A stretch of 64,000 bases of DNA from Pseudomonas frederiksbergensis (GCF_003732705.1 NZ_MOBR01000027.1:49186-113185); one strand, 5' to 3'; numbered from the stretch's first letter, positions 32,852 to 42,057 are shown. Program-made: numbers and translations. Notes: generated by a model from the sequence alone, not told the origin.

Positions 32852-34422
32852 GCGGTTTCGTCGACCCAGCGTTGTTCGAGGCGGGTTTGTGCGCCTTGGG
32901 GGGGTGTGCCGAGGTGGCAATCCAGGTCGCCGACGTTGAGGCCAGAGGCTAGCAGGCGTTCGCGCAGGGCGGTCAGGTTGCTTTCGATGAGGCTCGCGGT
33001 GTACGGGCGTTCGGCCCATAGCTGGCTGGACAGGCTGCCCTGGATCAATTGCGCCTGAACCTGCAGCGGGCCGAGCGGTTCCATGTCGAACGCCAACTCG
33101 ACTCGCCACAGTTGCTGTTTCGGCTCGCGCTCTTCACGGCGTTCGTTTTGCTTTTCCTGTTCCGGGGCTTCTTCGCGCTGGAACTTGACCTGCAACGGCA
33201 CGATGTCTTGCATGTTGCGCATCGGGATTTCCAGCTGCCAGGTGCTCATCAGCCGCCCATCGTCGGTGACGCCGGTTTGTTCCAGGCTCGACAGTTGATG
33301 GCTTTGCAGGCGCGAAACAGCGGCGGCGGCCAGACGTAGCAGGTGCTCCAGATCACCTTCGCCATCCTGGCTCTGCAACAACCGGTCAGGCAGCGGAAAA
33401 CTGGTGGGTGACGGTTTGGCGCCGACCTGGCCGAGCATGCCCAGCGCACTGCGCACGAAACTTGGCATCGCCTGGGCCAAGGTGTTGGCGGCGATGATCG
33501 CGGAGAGGTTGGTGTTGGCCGGCAATCCGGGTGTCAGTTGCGCGATCAGCTTGAGCAGGTCGGCTTTCATGTCCGGGGCCAGCGCCGGGGTCTGGCCGGT
33601 GAGCAATTTGGTTTCGAGGAACAAGCCGCTGTTGGCCAGCGCCAGGGCCAGGCCCTTGGGTGTGCTCAGTTGCTGCACATCCGGCAGGCCAGCGAGCAAT
33701 TTATTCACGGCGGCTTGCAGATCGGCGGAGGTTTCGTCGGACTGCGGCAGGTTCTGCAACGCGCTGAGCAGGCCGTCCAGCGAACCCTGGCGGCTCTGCT
33801 GGGTGGTCAGTTGCTGCGACACCGCCAATTGGTCCTGGCGATTGCTCAGCGGCAGGAATTTCAAGGTTTGCGTGTCTTGCACCAGTGCGCTCAGCAACGT
33901 GCCGATGCGCAGCGGTTGTGGGCTGTCGATGGTCAAGGTACTGCCGCTCAGGGCCGTGTTGAGCAAACTCACCAGCGAGCGAAATACCGTGGGCTGGCCC
34001 GGTGTCTGCGGCAACACCTGAGACGTCAGCACTTTGCCTTGCAGCAGGGTGCCGACCGGCAGTTGCGCTGTGTCGATGCGGGTGAGGGTGGCGACGCTCG
34101 AAGCAATCGCCTGCTGCACCGTAATCGCCAGGTTACTGGCGGACGGCTGGGTGATCGCCAGGTTGGTGCCGGTGGGCAGCGGTTGCAGGCTGGTGGCCTG
34201 GACCGTGGTCTGGCGGCCGTTGTCGAGGGTGACTTTGAGCAACAGTTGAAAGGTCTGGTCCGCCTGCTTCAGCGACAGCACTTGCGCGTTGGCGGTCTGG
34301 CCGGCGCTGATCAGGCCCTCCATCGGCGTCAGCAACTTGAGCAAGTCGCCACTGACCACCATCGGGCGCGTGGCCGTAGGCGTGGTCTGAGGGACTGGGA
34401 GGATGTTCATTTCGCCTGTCAT
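32848..34422 (-). CDS. Second FliK-like hook-length/export protein
   Basis: A 524-residue protein. The N-terminal ~350 residues are Gln/Thr/Leu-rich. The C-terminal ~150 residues have the Flg_hook-like pattern: LWRVELAFDMEPLGPLQVQ and LTALRERLLASGLNVGDLDC. It is transcribed opposite to the flagellar and ccm operons and is coupled to the FlhB-like gene. It differs clearly from the canonical FliK at 10367. The start is ATG 34422, with ATG 34410 possible; neither has a strong ribosome site. Confidence 0.78.
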   Translation of the reverse strand: MTGEMNILPVPQTTPTATRPMVVSGDLLKLLTPMEGLISAGQTANAQVLSLKQADQTFQLLLKVTLDNGRQTTVQATSLQPLPTGTNLAITQPSASNLAITVQQAIASSVATLTRIDTAQLPVGTLLQGKVLTSQVLPQTPGQPTVFRSLVSLLNTALSGSTLTIDSPQPLRIGTLLSALVQDTQTLKFLPLSNRQDQLAVSQQLTTQQSRQGSLDGLLSALQNLPQSDETSADLQAAVNKLLAGLPDVQQLSTPKGLALALANSGLFLETKLLTGQTPALAPDMKADLLKLIAQLTPGLPANTNLSAIIAANTLAQAMPSFVRSALGMLGQVGAKPSPTSFPLPDRLLQSQDGEGDLEHLLRLAAAAVSRLQSHQLSSLEQTGVTDDGRLMSTWQLEIPMRNMQDIVPLQVKFQREEAPEQEKQNERREEREPKQQLWRVELAFDMEPLGPLQVQAQLIQGSLSSQLWAERPYTASLIESNLTALRERLLASGLNVGDLDCHLGTPPQGAQTRLEQRWVDETA

Positions 34423-34473
34423 ACGCGGTCACAACCTTCGGAAAATGCGCTCTTTAGAGTAAGGCATGGCATG

Positions 34474-34479
34474 TATAAT
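34474..34479 (+). promoter_or_regulatory. Probable -10 element of the ccm operon, inside a palindrome
   Basis: A perfect TATAAT, embedded in the inverted repeat GGCAT-gtata-ATGCC (34468-34482). No good -35 lies at 17 bp, so an activator may be needed or the palindrome may be an operator. It lies about 165 bp before ccmA in the gap between divergent genes; nothing else clear was seen in that gap. Confidence 0.5.
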
Positions 34480-34644
34480 GCCGCCCGTCTTTCCGGGAGC
34501 GGTGAAAACATTGCAATTGTTTTGACGCAGCTCTCTAAAACCGGCCGCCAATGCATCTATGCTGCATCTCTTTAGCGGCCGCGCCACTGCCGACTTGAAC
34601 CGCCGATCTGTAACGCCGACTTGAAACATAAGGCCCGTGATCTC

Positions 34645-35280
34645 TTGACCAGTCCAGTCCTGCAAACCGTCGACCTCGCCTGTGAGCGAGACCTTCGGCT
34701 GCTCTTCGAAAATCTCGAATTGAGACTGTCCAGTGGCGAAATGGTGCAGATCAGCGGCCCCAACGGCAGCGGCAAGACCAGTTTATTGCGCTTGCTGTCC
34801 GGGTTGATGCAACCGACGGCCGGTCAGGTGTTGCTCAACGGCCAGCCGCTGAACGAGCAACGCAGTGAATTGGCGCGCAACCTGCTGTGGATCGGCCATG
34901 CCGCCGGGATCAAGGATTTGCTGACCCCGGAAGAAAACCTTAGCTGGCTCTGCGCCTTGCACCAACCGGCGAGCCACGAAGCGATCTGGCAAGCCCTGGC
35001 GGCTGTCGGACTGCGGGGTTTCGAGGATGTGCCTTGCCACACCTTGTCCGCCGGCCAGCAACGCCGTGTGGCCCTGGCGCGGCTTTACCTCGACAGTCCG
35101 CCGCTGTGGATCCTTGACGAACCCTTCACCGCGCTCGATAAACAAGGCGTGGCGCAACTCGAAGAACACCTGGCCGGCCACTGTGAGCGCGGCGGCATGG
35201 TGATTCTGACCACGCACCACACGCTGACCCGGATGCCGGCCGGCTATCGCGACATTGATCTGGGGAACTGGGCCGTATGA
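34645..35280 (+). CDS. ccmA: Cytochrome c maturation ABC ATPase CcmA
   Basis: A 211-residue ATP-binding subunit with Walker A GPNGSGKTS, signature LSAGQQRR and Walker B LWILDEPFTALD. CcmA2BC use ATP to release holo-CcmE from CcmC so that haem can move on to CcmF. I chose TTG 34645: AAGG lies 11 bp upstream and the protein then has normal family length; a TTG at 34621 would add 8 residues. Overlaps ccmB by 4 bp. Confidence 0.94.
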   Translation: MTSPVLQTVDLACERDLRLLFENLELRLSSGEMVQISGPNGSGKTSLLRLLSGLMQPTAGQVLLNGQPLNEQRSELARNLLWIGHAAGIKDLLTPEENLSWLCALHQPASHEAIWQALAAVGLRGFEDVPCHTLSAGQQRRVALARLYLDSPPLWILDEPFTALDKQGVAQLEEHLAGHCERGGMVILTTHHTLTRMPAGYRDIDLGNWAV

Positions 35281-35945
35281 GTGTTTTCGGCCTGTTGGTC
35301 GCCCGTGAGGCTCGCTTGTTGTTCCGCCGTCCGGCAGAGCTGGCCAATCCGCTGGTATTCTTCGCCATCGTGGTGTCGCTGTTCCCGTTGGCGGTCGGAC
35401 CCGAGTCTCAATTGTTGCAAACCTTGTCTCCGGGACTGGTCTGGGTGGCGGCCCTTTTATCGGTTTTGCTCTCGCTGGACGGGCTTTTCCGCAGTGATTT
35501 CGAAGACGGATCACTCGAACAGTGGGTCCTTTCGCCGCACCCCCTGGCTCTTCTGGTTTTGGCCAAGGTACTGGCACACTGGGCCTTCTCTGGCCTGGCA
35601 CTGGTTTTGCTCGCTCCACTGCTGGCGTTGATGCTCGGTTTGCCTGCCGCCTGTCTGCCGGTGTTGCTGCTTTCTTTATTGCTGGGTACACCGGTGCTGA
35701 GCCTGCTCGGCGCGGTGGGCGCAGCCCTGACCGTCGGATTGAAGCGCGGCGGTCTGTTACTGGCGCTGCTGATTCTGCCGTTGTACATCCCGGTGTTGAT
35801 TCTCGGCAGTGGCGCCTTGCAGGCGGCCTTGCAGGGCATGCCGGCGACCGGTTATCTCTTGTGGCTTGGTAGCCTGACCGCCCTGGCGATAACGCTTACA
35901 CCTTTTGCAATAGCTGCTGGCCTGAAGATAAGCGTCGGCGAATAA
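35277..35945 (+). CDS. ccmB: Cytochrome c maturation permease CcmB
   Basis: A 222-residue membrane protein with about six hydrophobic segments (LVFFAIVVSLFPLAVG, VLLSLLLGTPVLSLLGAVG, LLALLILPLYIPVLILG). It contains FEDGSLEQWVLSPHPL, a conserved CcmB loop. Membrane partner of CcmA and CcmC. ATGA overlap with ccmA shows tight coupling. Confidence 0.95.
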   Translation: MSVFGLLVAREARLLFRRPAELANPLVFFAIVVSLFPLAVGPESQLLQTLSPGLVWVAALLSVLLSLDGLFRSDFEDGSLEQWVLSPHPLALLVLAKVLAHWAFSGLALVLLAPLLALMLGLPAACLPVLLLSLLLGTPVLSLLGAVGAALTVGLKRGGLLLALLILPLYIPVLILGSGALQAALQGMPATGYLLWLGSLTALAITLTPFAIAAGLKISVGE

Positions 35946-36020
35946 TGAGGTCTGGTCAGTTTTTGACCAGTAAAGACCCTTGGCTCTTCACAGCGAAGAG
36001 CAACCGTGATGGAAACAGTA

Positions 36021-36776
36021 ATGAACTGGACCTGGTTTCATAAGCTCGGCTCACCCAAATGGTTTTACGGCATCAGTGGCAAACTGCTGCCATGGCTGAG
36101 CGTCGCGGCGTTGCTGCTGATTATCATCGGCGTAGTCTGGGGCCTGGCCTTCGCGCCACCGGATTACCAGCAGGGCAACAGCTTTCGCATCATCTATATC
36201 CATGTTCCCGCCGCCATGCTGGCCCAGTCCTGCTACGTGATGCTGGCGGTGTGCGGTGTGGTCGGGCTGGTCTGGAAGATGAAACTGGCCGACGTCGCCC
36301 TGCAATGCGCGGCACCGATCGGTGCCTGGATGACCGCCGTGGCGCTGGTCACCGGGGCGATCTGGGGCAAACCGACCTGGGGCTCGTGGTGGGTCTGGGA
36401 TGCGCGACTGACGTCTATGCTTATTCTGCTGTTCCTGTACTTCGGTCTCATTGCGCTGGGCAACGCCATCAGCAATCGTGACAGCGCGGCCAAGGCCTGC
36501 GCGGTGTTGGCGATTGTCGGCGTGATCAATATCCCGATCATCAAATACTCGGTGGAGTGGTGGAACACCCTGCACCAGGGCGCGACCTTCACCCTCACCG
36601 AAAAACCGGCGATGCCCGCCGAGATGTGGCTGCCGCTGCTGCTGACGGTGCTGGGTTTCTACTGTTTCTTCGGCGCGGTGCTGTTGCTGCGCATGCGCCT
36701 GGAAGTGCTCAAGCGCGAAGCCCGGGCCAGTTGGGTCAAGGCCGAAGTGCAGAACAGTCTGGAGGCCGTTCGATGA
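36021..36776 (+). CDS. ccmC: Haem handling protein CcmC
   Basis: A 251-residue, six-helix membrane protein with the tryptophan-rich WWD loop TWGSWWVWDARLTSM and two flanking histidines that hold haem before it is attached to CcmE. I chose ATG 36021, giving MNWTWFHKLGSPKWFY, the usual start; ATG 36009 and GTG 36006 are in frame and would add 4-5 residues. The end overlaps ccmD. Confidence 0.95.
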   Translation: MNWTWFHKLGSPKWFYGISGKLLPWLSVAALLLIIIGVVWGLAFAPPDYQQGNSFRIIYIHVPAAMLAQSCYVMLAVCGVVGLVWKMKLADVALQCAAPIGAWMTAVALVTGAIWGKPTWGSWWVWDARLTSMLILLFLYFGLIALGNAISNRDSAAKACAVLAIVGVINIPIIKYSVEWWNTLHQGATFTLTEKPAMPAEMWLPLLLTVLGFYCFFGAVLLLRMRLEVLKREARASWVKAEVQNSLEAVR

Positions 36777-36949
36777 GTTTTGCTTCATTCGGCGACTTCC
36801 TCGCCATGGGCCATCATGCCCTGTATGTCTGGTCAGCCTATGGCATCTGCCTGGCGGTGCTGATCCTCAACGTGGCGGCGCCGATCCTGGCCCGCAAGCG
36901 GTATCTGCAACAAGAGGCGCGTCGTCTGCGCCGGGAGAACGGCAAGTGA
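36773..36949 (+). CDS. ccmD: Small haem exporter subunit CcmD
   Basis: A 58-residue protein: MSFASFGDFLAMGHHALYVW, one membrane helix (AYGICLAVLILNVAAPIL) and a basic tail (RKRYLQQEARRLRRENGK). This is the classic CcmD layout; it stabilises the CcmC-CcmE complex. It overlaps ccmC by 4 bp and ccmE by 4 bp. Confidence 0.93.
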   Translation: MSFASFGDFLAMGHHALYVWSAYGICLAVLILNVAAPILARKRYLQQEARRLRRENGK

Positions 36950-37401
36950 ATCCGCTGCGCAAGAAGCGTCTTATCATCATTCTCGCGATCCTGGTCGGTG
37001 TCGGCGCCGCCGTCGGCCTGGCCCTGAGCGCTCTGCAACAAAACATCAATCTGTTTTACACCCCGACCCAGATCGCCAACGGCGAAGCCCCGCAAGACAC
37101 GCGCATCCGCGCCGGCGGCATGGTCGAGAAGGGTTCGCTGCAACGCTCCGGCGATTCCCTGGACGTGAAATTCATCGTCACCGACTTCAACAAATCCGTC
37201 ACTATCAGCTATCGCGGCATCCTTCCGGACCTGTTCCGCGAAGGGCAGGGCATTGTGGCCCTGGGCAAACTCAACGCTGAAGGCGTGGTGGTGGCCGACG
37301 AAGTGCTGGCCAAACACGACGAGAAATACATGCCGCCCGAAGTGACCAAGGCCCTGAAAGACAGCGGTCAATCGGCGCCTACTCAAGCCAAGGAGGGTTG
37401 A
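36946..37401 (+). CDS. ccmE: Haem chaperone CcmE
   Basis: A 151-residue periplasmic haem carrier tethered by an N-terminal helix (LIIILAILVGVGAAVGLAL). The OB-fold ends with the haem-binding histidine H124 in VLAKHDEKYMPPEV. The start is GTG 36946 inside the end of ccmD. The C-terminal tail is disordered and Ala/Gln-rich. It carries haem covalently to CcmF/CcmH. Confidence 0.95.
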   Translation: MNPLRKKRLIIILAILVGVGAAVGLALSALQQNINLFYTPTQIANGEAPQDTRIRAGGMVEKGSLQRSGDSLDVKFIVTDFNKSVTISYRGILPDLFREGQGIVALGKLNAEGVVVADEVLAKHDEKYMPPEVTKALKDSGQSAPTQAKEG

Positions 37402-37404
37402 TCG

Positions 37405-39393
37405 ATGACCTCTGCACTGTTTATCCCGGAGCTGGGCCAATTGGCCATGATCCTGGCGCTGTGTTTCGCGCTGGTCCAGGCCATCGTGCCGTTGCTCGGC
37501 GCGTGGCGCGGCGACCGCTTGTGGATGAGCCTGGCTCAACCCGCCGCTTGGGGTCAGTTCGCGTTTCTGGTGTTCGCCTTCGGTTGCCTGACCTACGCCT
37601 TCATGACCGACGATTTCTCGGTCGCCTATGTGGCCAGCAACTCCAACAGCGCGTTGCCGTGGTACTACAAGTTCAGCGCGGTGTGGGGCGCCCACGAAGG
37701 ATCGTTGCTGCTGTGGGCCTTGATCCTCGGCGGCTGGACCTTCGCGGTGTCGGTGTTCTCCCGGCAGTTGCCGCAAGTCATGCTCGCCCGTGTGTTGGCG
37801 GTGATGGGCATGATCAGCACCGGTTTCCTGCTGTTCCTGATCCTCACCTCGAACCCGTTTGCGCGGATTCTGCCGCAGATTCCAGCGGACGGTCGTGACC
37901 TTAACCCGTTGCTGCAAGACATCGGTCTGATCGTGCATCCGCCGATGCTGTACATGGGTTATGTCGGTTTCTCCGTGGCCTTCGCGTTTGCCATCGCTGC
38001 GCTGCTGGGCGGTCGTCTTGATGCCGCGTGGGCGCGCTGGTCCCGTCCTTGGACCATTGTGGCCTGGGCCTTCCTCGGTATCGGCATCACCTTGGGCTCG
38101 TGGTGGGCCTATTACGAACTCGGCTGGGGCGGCTGGTGGTTCTGGGACCCGGTGGAAAACGCATCCTTCATGCCATGGCTGGTCGGCACAGCGCTGATTC
38201 ACTCGCTGGCGGTCACGGAAAAACGTGGCGTGTTCAAGAGCTGGACCGTGTTGCTGGCCATCGCTGCGTTCTCGTTGAGCTTGCTCGGGACCTTCCTGGT
38301 GCGTTCCGGTGTGCTGACTTCGGTACACGCGTTTGCTTCCGATCCTGAGCGCGGCGTGTTTATCCTGATCTTCCTGCTATTTGTGGTGGGTGGTTCGCTG
38401 ACGCTGTTTGCCCTGCGCGCGCCAGTGGTGAAGAGCCACGTTGGCTTCAACCTCTGGTCCCGGGAAACCCTGCTGCTGGGTAACAATCTGGTGCTGGTGG
38501 TGGCGGCGTCGATGATTCTGCTCGGCACGCTGTATCCGCTGATCCTCGATGCGATGACCGGCGCCAAGCTGTCGGTGGGCCCGCCGTACTTCAACGCGCT
38601 GTTCATTCCATTGATGGCGTTGCTGATGGTAGTGATGGCGGTCGGCATGCTGGTGCGCTGGAAAGACACCCCGGTCAAATGGCTGCTGGGCATGCTGACC
38701 CCGGTGTTGCTCGGCAGCGCCGCGCTGGCCGTGGTGGCTGGCGTCGCTTATGGCGACTTTAACTGGGCGGTCATCGCGACGTTCATGCTCGCCGCGTGGG
38801 TGTTGTTGGCCGGCGTGCGCGACATCCTCGACAAGACTCGCCACAAAGGCCTGATCAAAGGTATTCCGACCCTGACCCGCAGCTACTGGGGCATGCAGGT
38901 CGCTCACCTCGGTATCGCCGTGTGCGCCCTCGGTGTCGTGCTGTCGAGCCAGAACAGTGCCGAGCGCGACCTGCGCCTGGCGCCCGGCGAGTCCATGGAC
39001 CTGGCCGGTTATCACTTCATCTTCGAAGGCGCCAAGCATTTCGAAGGACCGAACTTCACCTCCGACAAGGGCACCATCCGCGTGATCCGCGACGGCCAGG
39101 AAGTCAGCGTGCTGCACCCGGAAAAACGCCTCTACACCGTGCAGAACTCGGTGATGACCGAAGCCGGGATCGACGCCGGTTTCACCCGTGATCTCTACGT
39201 CGCCCTCGGCGAACCGTTGGGCGATGGCGCCTGGGCCGTGCGGGTTCACGTCAAACCGTTCGTGCGCTGGATCTGGTTCGGCGGCTTGCTGACGGGGTTC
39301 GGCGGGTTGCTGGCGGCGCTGGATCGGCGTTATCGGGTCAAGGTGAAAAGCCGCGTGCGTGAAGCGCTCGGCATGACAGGAGCCACTGCATGA
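37405..39393 (+). CDS. ccmF: Haem lyase subunit CcmF
   Basis: A 662-residue polytopic protein with about 15 helices. It has the WWD motif GWGGWWFWDPVENASFMPW and conserved VWGAHEGSLLLWALILGGW. It receives haem from CcmE and joins it to apocytochrome c together with CcmH and CcmI. AGGAGGG precedes the ATG. The end overlaps ccmG by 4 bp. Confidence 0.97.
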   Translation: MTSALFIPELGQLAMILALCFALVQAIVPLLGAWRGDRLWMSLAQPAAWGQFAFLVFAFGCLTYAFMTDDFSVAYVASNSNSALPWYYKFSAVWGAHEGSLLLWALILGGWTFAVSVFSRQLPQVMLARVLAVMGMISTGFLLFLILTSNPFARILPQIPADGRDLNPLLQDIGLIVHPPMLYMGYVGFSVAFAFAIAALLGGRLDAAWARWSRPWTIVAWAFLGIGITLGSWWAYYELGWGGWWFWDPVENASFMPWLVGTALIHSLAVTEKRGVFKSWTVLLAIAAFSLSLLGTFLVRSGVLTSVHAFASDPERGVFILIFLLFVVGGSLTLFALRAPVVKSHVGFNLWSRETLLLGNNLVLVVAASMILLGTLYPLILDAMTGAKLSVGPPYFNALFIPLMALLMVVMAVGMLVRWKDTPVKWLLGMLTPVLLGSAALAVVAGVAYGDFNWAVIATFMLAAWVLLAGVRDILDKTRHKGLIKGIPTLTRSYWGMQVAHLGIAVCALGVVLSSQNSAERDLRLAPGESMDLAGYHFIFEGAKHFEGPNFTSDKGTIRVIRDGQEVSVLHPEKRLYTVQNSVMTEAGIDAGFTRDLYVALGEPLGDGAWAVRVHVKPFVRWIWFGGLLTGFGGLLAALDRRYRVKVKSRVREALGMTGATA

Positions 39394-39926
39394 GACGTTG
39401 GTTGATGCTGTTGCCACTGGCGATTTTTCTGGTGGTGGCTGTTTTCCTTTATCGCGGGCTGTACCTCGACCCGGCCGAGTTACCTTCGGCGATGATCAAC
39501 AAGCCGTTCCCGGAGTTTTCCCTGCCAGCGGTGCAGGGCGACAAAACCCTGACCAAGGCTGACATCCTCGGCAAACCGGCGCTGGTCAACGTCTGGGGCA
39601 CTTGGTGCATTTCCTGCCGGGTCGAGCACCCGGTGCTAAACAAACTGGCCCAGCAGGGCGTGGTGATCTACGGCATCAACTACAAGGACGTCAACGCCGA
39701 CGCCTTGAAGTGGCTGGTGGAATTCCACAACCCGTATCAACTGGACATCCGCGACGACGAAGGCACTTTGGGCTTGAACCTCGGTGTGTATGGCGCGCCG
39801 GAAACGTTCTTCATCGACGCCAAGGGCATCATCCGCGACAAGTATGTTGGCGTGATCGACGAACAGGTCTGGCGCGAAAAACTGGCGGCCAAGTATCAGG
39901 CGCTGGTCGATGAGGCCAAGCCATGA
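39390..39926 (+). CDS. ccmG: Periplasmic thioredoxin CcmG (DsbE)
   Basis: A 178-residue membrane-anchored thioredoxin-fold protein. One N-terminal helix (LMLLPLAIFLVVAVFLYRG), then the active site WCISC (C73, C76) and a cis-Pro loop GVYGAPETFFIDAKG. It reduces the CXXCH cysteines of apocytochrome c or the CcmH disulfide before haem attachment. Overlaps of 4 bp on both sides. Confidence 0.95.
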   Translation: MRRWLMLLPLAIFLVVAVFLYRGLYLDPAELPSAMINKPFPEFSLPAVQGDKTLTKADILGKPALVNVWGTWCISCRVEHPVLNKLAQQGVVIYGINYKDVNADALKWLVEFHNPYQLDIRDDEGTLGLNLGVYGAPETFFIDAKGIIRDKYVGVIDEQVWREKLAAKYQALVDEAKP

Positions 39927-40393
39927 AGCGCTGGATCGCCGCCGCTGTATTGGGTTTGAGCATGGCCGGCGTGGCCCACGCGGCCATCGACACCTACGAG
40001 TTTGCCAAAGAAGGCGACCGCGCGCGTTTCCGCGAACTGACCAAAGAACTGCGTTGCCCCAAGTGCCAGAATCAGGACATTGCCGATTCCAACGCACCGA
40101 TTGCCGCTGACCTGCGCAAAGAGATTTTCCGCATGCTCGGCGAGGGCAAGGACAACCAGCAGATCATCGATTTCATGGTCGATCGCTACGGTGATTTTGT
40201 CCGCTACAAACCTGCTCTGAACGCCAAGACCGCTTTGCTCTGGTTCGGCCCCGCCGGCCTGCTGCTGGGTGGCTTTGTGGTTATCGCCGTGATCGTCCGC
40301 CGTCGTCGCGTGCAACGCGCTGACACCCCGGACACGCTTTCTGCCGAGGAGCGTGAGCGCCTCGACCACCTGTTGGATAAAAACCAAGAATGA
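39923..40393 (+). CDS. ccmH: Cytochrome c maturation thiol protein CcmH (CcmL type)
   Basis: A 156-residue protein with a signal peptide (IAAAVLGLSMAGVAHA), the redox motif LRCPKCQNQDI (C45, C48) in a three-helix bundle, and a membrane helix (TALLWFGPAGLLLGGFVVIAV). It resolves the mixed disulfide with apocytochrome c. In Pseudomonas the N- and C-terminal halves of E. coli CcmH are separate genes; this is the N-terminal half. Confidence 0.95.
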   Translation: MKRWIAAAVLGLSMAGVAHAAIDTYEFAKEGDRARFRELTKELRCPKCQNQDIADSNAPIAADLRKEIFRMLGEGKDNQQIIDFMVDRYGDFVRYKPALNAKTALLWFGPAGLLLGGFVVIAVIVRRRRVQRADTPDTLSAEERERLDHLLDKNQE

Positions 40394-41589
40394 TTGATTT
40401 CTGGCTCGCTGCAGGTCTGCTACTTCTGGTTGCCCTGAGTTTTCTGTTGATCCCCGTTTTGCGTGGCCGTCGCGCCCAACTCGAAGAGGATCGTACGGCC
40501 CTGAACGTCGCGCTGTATCAAGAGCGCGTGGCTGAGTTGCAGACTCAGCAGGAAGAGGGCGTGCTCAACGTCGCGCAAATGGACACCGGTCGCGCTGAAG
40601 CGGCCCGAGAGCTGCTGGCGGATACCGAGGGTGTCGCGGCGCCCCGCGTGTCTCGCCTGGGTAAAGCGTTTCCGTTGTTGGCGGCGATCCTTGTGCCGGT
40701 GGTAGGCCTTGGCCTGTACCTGCACTTCGGCGCCAGCGATAAAGTCGAGCTGACCCGGGAATTCTCCCAGGCGCCGCAGTCGATGGAAGAAATGACCCAT
40801 CGCCTGGAACGTGCAGTGGCTGCCCAGCCGGATTCGGCGGAAGGCTTGTACTTCCTCGGTCGCACCTACATGGCTCAGGACCGTCCGGCCGATGCGGCGA
40901 AGATTTTCGAGCGCACGGTGAACCTCGCCGGTCGCCAACCCGAACTGCTCGGCCAGTGGGCCCAGGCTCAGTATTTCGCTGACGGCAAGAAATGGTCGGA
41001 CAAGATCCAGGCCCTGACCGATGAAGCGCTCAAAGCTGATCCGAAAGAAGTCACCAGCCTCGGCTTGCTCGGTATCGCCGCGTTTGAAGCCCAGCGCTAT
41101 CAGGACGCCATCGACTACTGGAATCGCCTGCTGGCGCAACTGCCACCGGACGACAATTCCCGTGGCGCGCTGCAAGGCGGGATCGCCCGGGCCACTGAGA
41201 AGCTCGAAGCCAGTGGCGGCAAAGTCGTGCAGGCGCCTGCCACCAAAGGGGCGTTGCTCAAGGTGCGTGTCGATCTCGCGGCCGACTTGAAAGGCAAGGT
41301 TCAACCGGGTGACAGCGTGTTCATCTTCGCCCGCGCCACCTCCGGCCCACCGGCACCGTTGGCGGCCAAACGCCTGACCGTGGCCGACCTGCCGGCGACC
41401 GTCGAGCTGGGCGATGCCGACGCAATGATGCCGCAGTTGAAACTGTCGAACTTCCCTGAAGTCCAACTGGTTGCACGCATCTCCCGCGCCGGCCAACCGA
41501 CTGCCGGCGAGTGGATCGGTCGCAGCCAGCCCCTGGCCAGCAGCACCACCGCGCCGCAAAAACTGACCATCGACAGCCCGGATAAATAA
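40390..41589 (+). CDS. ccmI: Apocytochrome c chaperone CcmI
   Basis: A 399-residue protein with two N-terminal helices (FWLAAGLLLLVALSFLLIPVL and AFPLLAAILVPVVGLGLYL), a periplasmic TPR region (SAEGLYFLGRTYMAQDRPADA) and a C-terminal beta domain. It holds apocytochrome c for the CcmFH lyase. It corresponds to the C-terminal half of E. coli CcmH plus an extension. Last ccm gene. Confidence 0.93.
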   Translation: MIDFWLAAGLLLLVALSFLLIPVLRGRRAQLEEDRTALNVALYQERVAELQTQQEEGVLNVAQMDTGRAEAARELLADTEGVAAPRVSRLGKAFPLLAAILVPVVGLGLYLHFGASDKVELTREFSQAPQSMEEMTHRLERAVAAQPDSAEGLYFLGRTYMAQDRPADAAKIFERTVNLAGRQPELLGQWAQAQYFADGKKWSDKIQALTDEALKADPKEVTSLGLLGIAAFEAQRYQDAIDYWNRLLAQLPPDDNSRGALQGGIARATEKLEASGGKVVQAPATKGALLKVRVDLAADLKGKVQPGDSVFIFARATSGPPAPLAAKRLTVADLPATVELGDADAMMPQLKLSNFPEVQLVARISRAGQPTAGEWIGRSQPLASSTTAPQKLTIDSPDK

Positions 41590-41602
41590 CAGGAAGCGCC
41601 CC

Positions 41603-42007
41603 ATGACCGCCATCGCTCGTATCACCCTGCTCAGTCTCGTCCTGGGGTTAAGCGCTTGTGCGGTCCAACGGCCACCTCACCAAACCCTGCCGCCGATCCC
41701 GCCATCGCAACCCAGCTCGACGCCGTCCCCGACGCCAACGCCGAGCAAGCCCAGTATCCCGGCCAAACCCGCCAAACCGCTGCCCCGCACCTCCGCCAGC
41801 TTCGCCCCGCCACCGGGGGGCAACAGCCATTGGGATGCGAAGATGGGCGTCTACGTGCTCGACGACCAACCCAACACCTTCTACCGCCAGCGCACCTACT
41901 ACCGCTGGAACAACGGCTGGAGCCGCTCGATCAGCCCGAACGGGCCATGGGAAGACACCGACATCCATGGCGTGCCGGGTGGGTTGGGACGGCAGTTCGG
42001 GGAATAA
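41603..42007 (+). CDS. Small proline-rich lipoprotein of unknown function
   Basis: A 134-residue protein with a lipoprotein signal, LLSLVLGLSAC, lipidated cysteine C19. A Pro/Ser/Thr-rich stretch (about 25-70) leads to a compact Trp/Tyr-rich C-terminal part (HWDAKMGVYVLDDQPNTFY, YRWNNGWSRSISPNGPWEDT) resembling small WxxxN-type envelope proteins. It is 13 bp after ccmI and followed by a terminator, so it is the operon tail. I do not recognise a function. Confidence 0.75.
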   Translation: MTAIARITLLSLVLGLSACAVQRPPHQTLPPIPPSQPSSTPSPTPTPSKPSIPAKPAKPLPRTSASFAPPPGGNSHWDAKMGVYVLDDQPNTFYRQRTYYRWNNGWSRSISPNGPWEDTDIHGVPGGLGRQFGE

Positions 42008-42016
42008 CGCAAACGC

Positions 42017-42043
42017 AAAGGCGACCTTCGGGTCGCCTTTTTT
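42017..42043 (+). terminator. Intrinsic terminator of the ccm operon
   Basis: AAAGGCGACC-TTCG-GGTCGCCTTTTTT: a stable stem with a UUCG tetraloop and a T-run, 10 bp after the lipoprotein gene. Confidence 0.93.
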
Positions 42044-42057
42044 GTGCCTGTTGTAAT

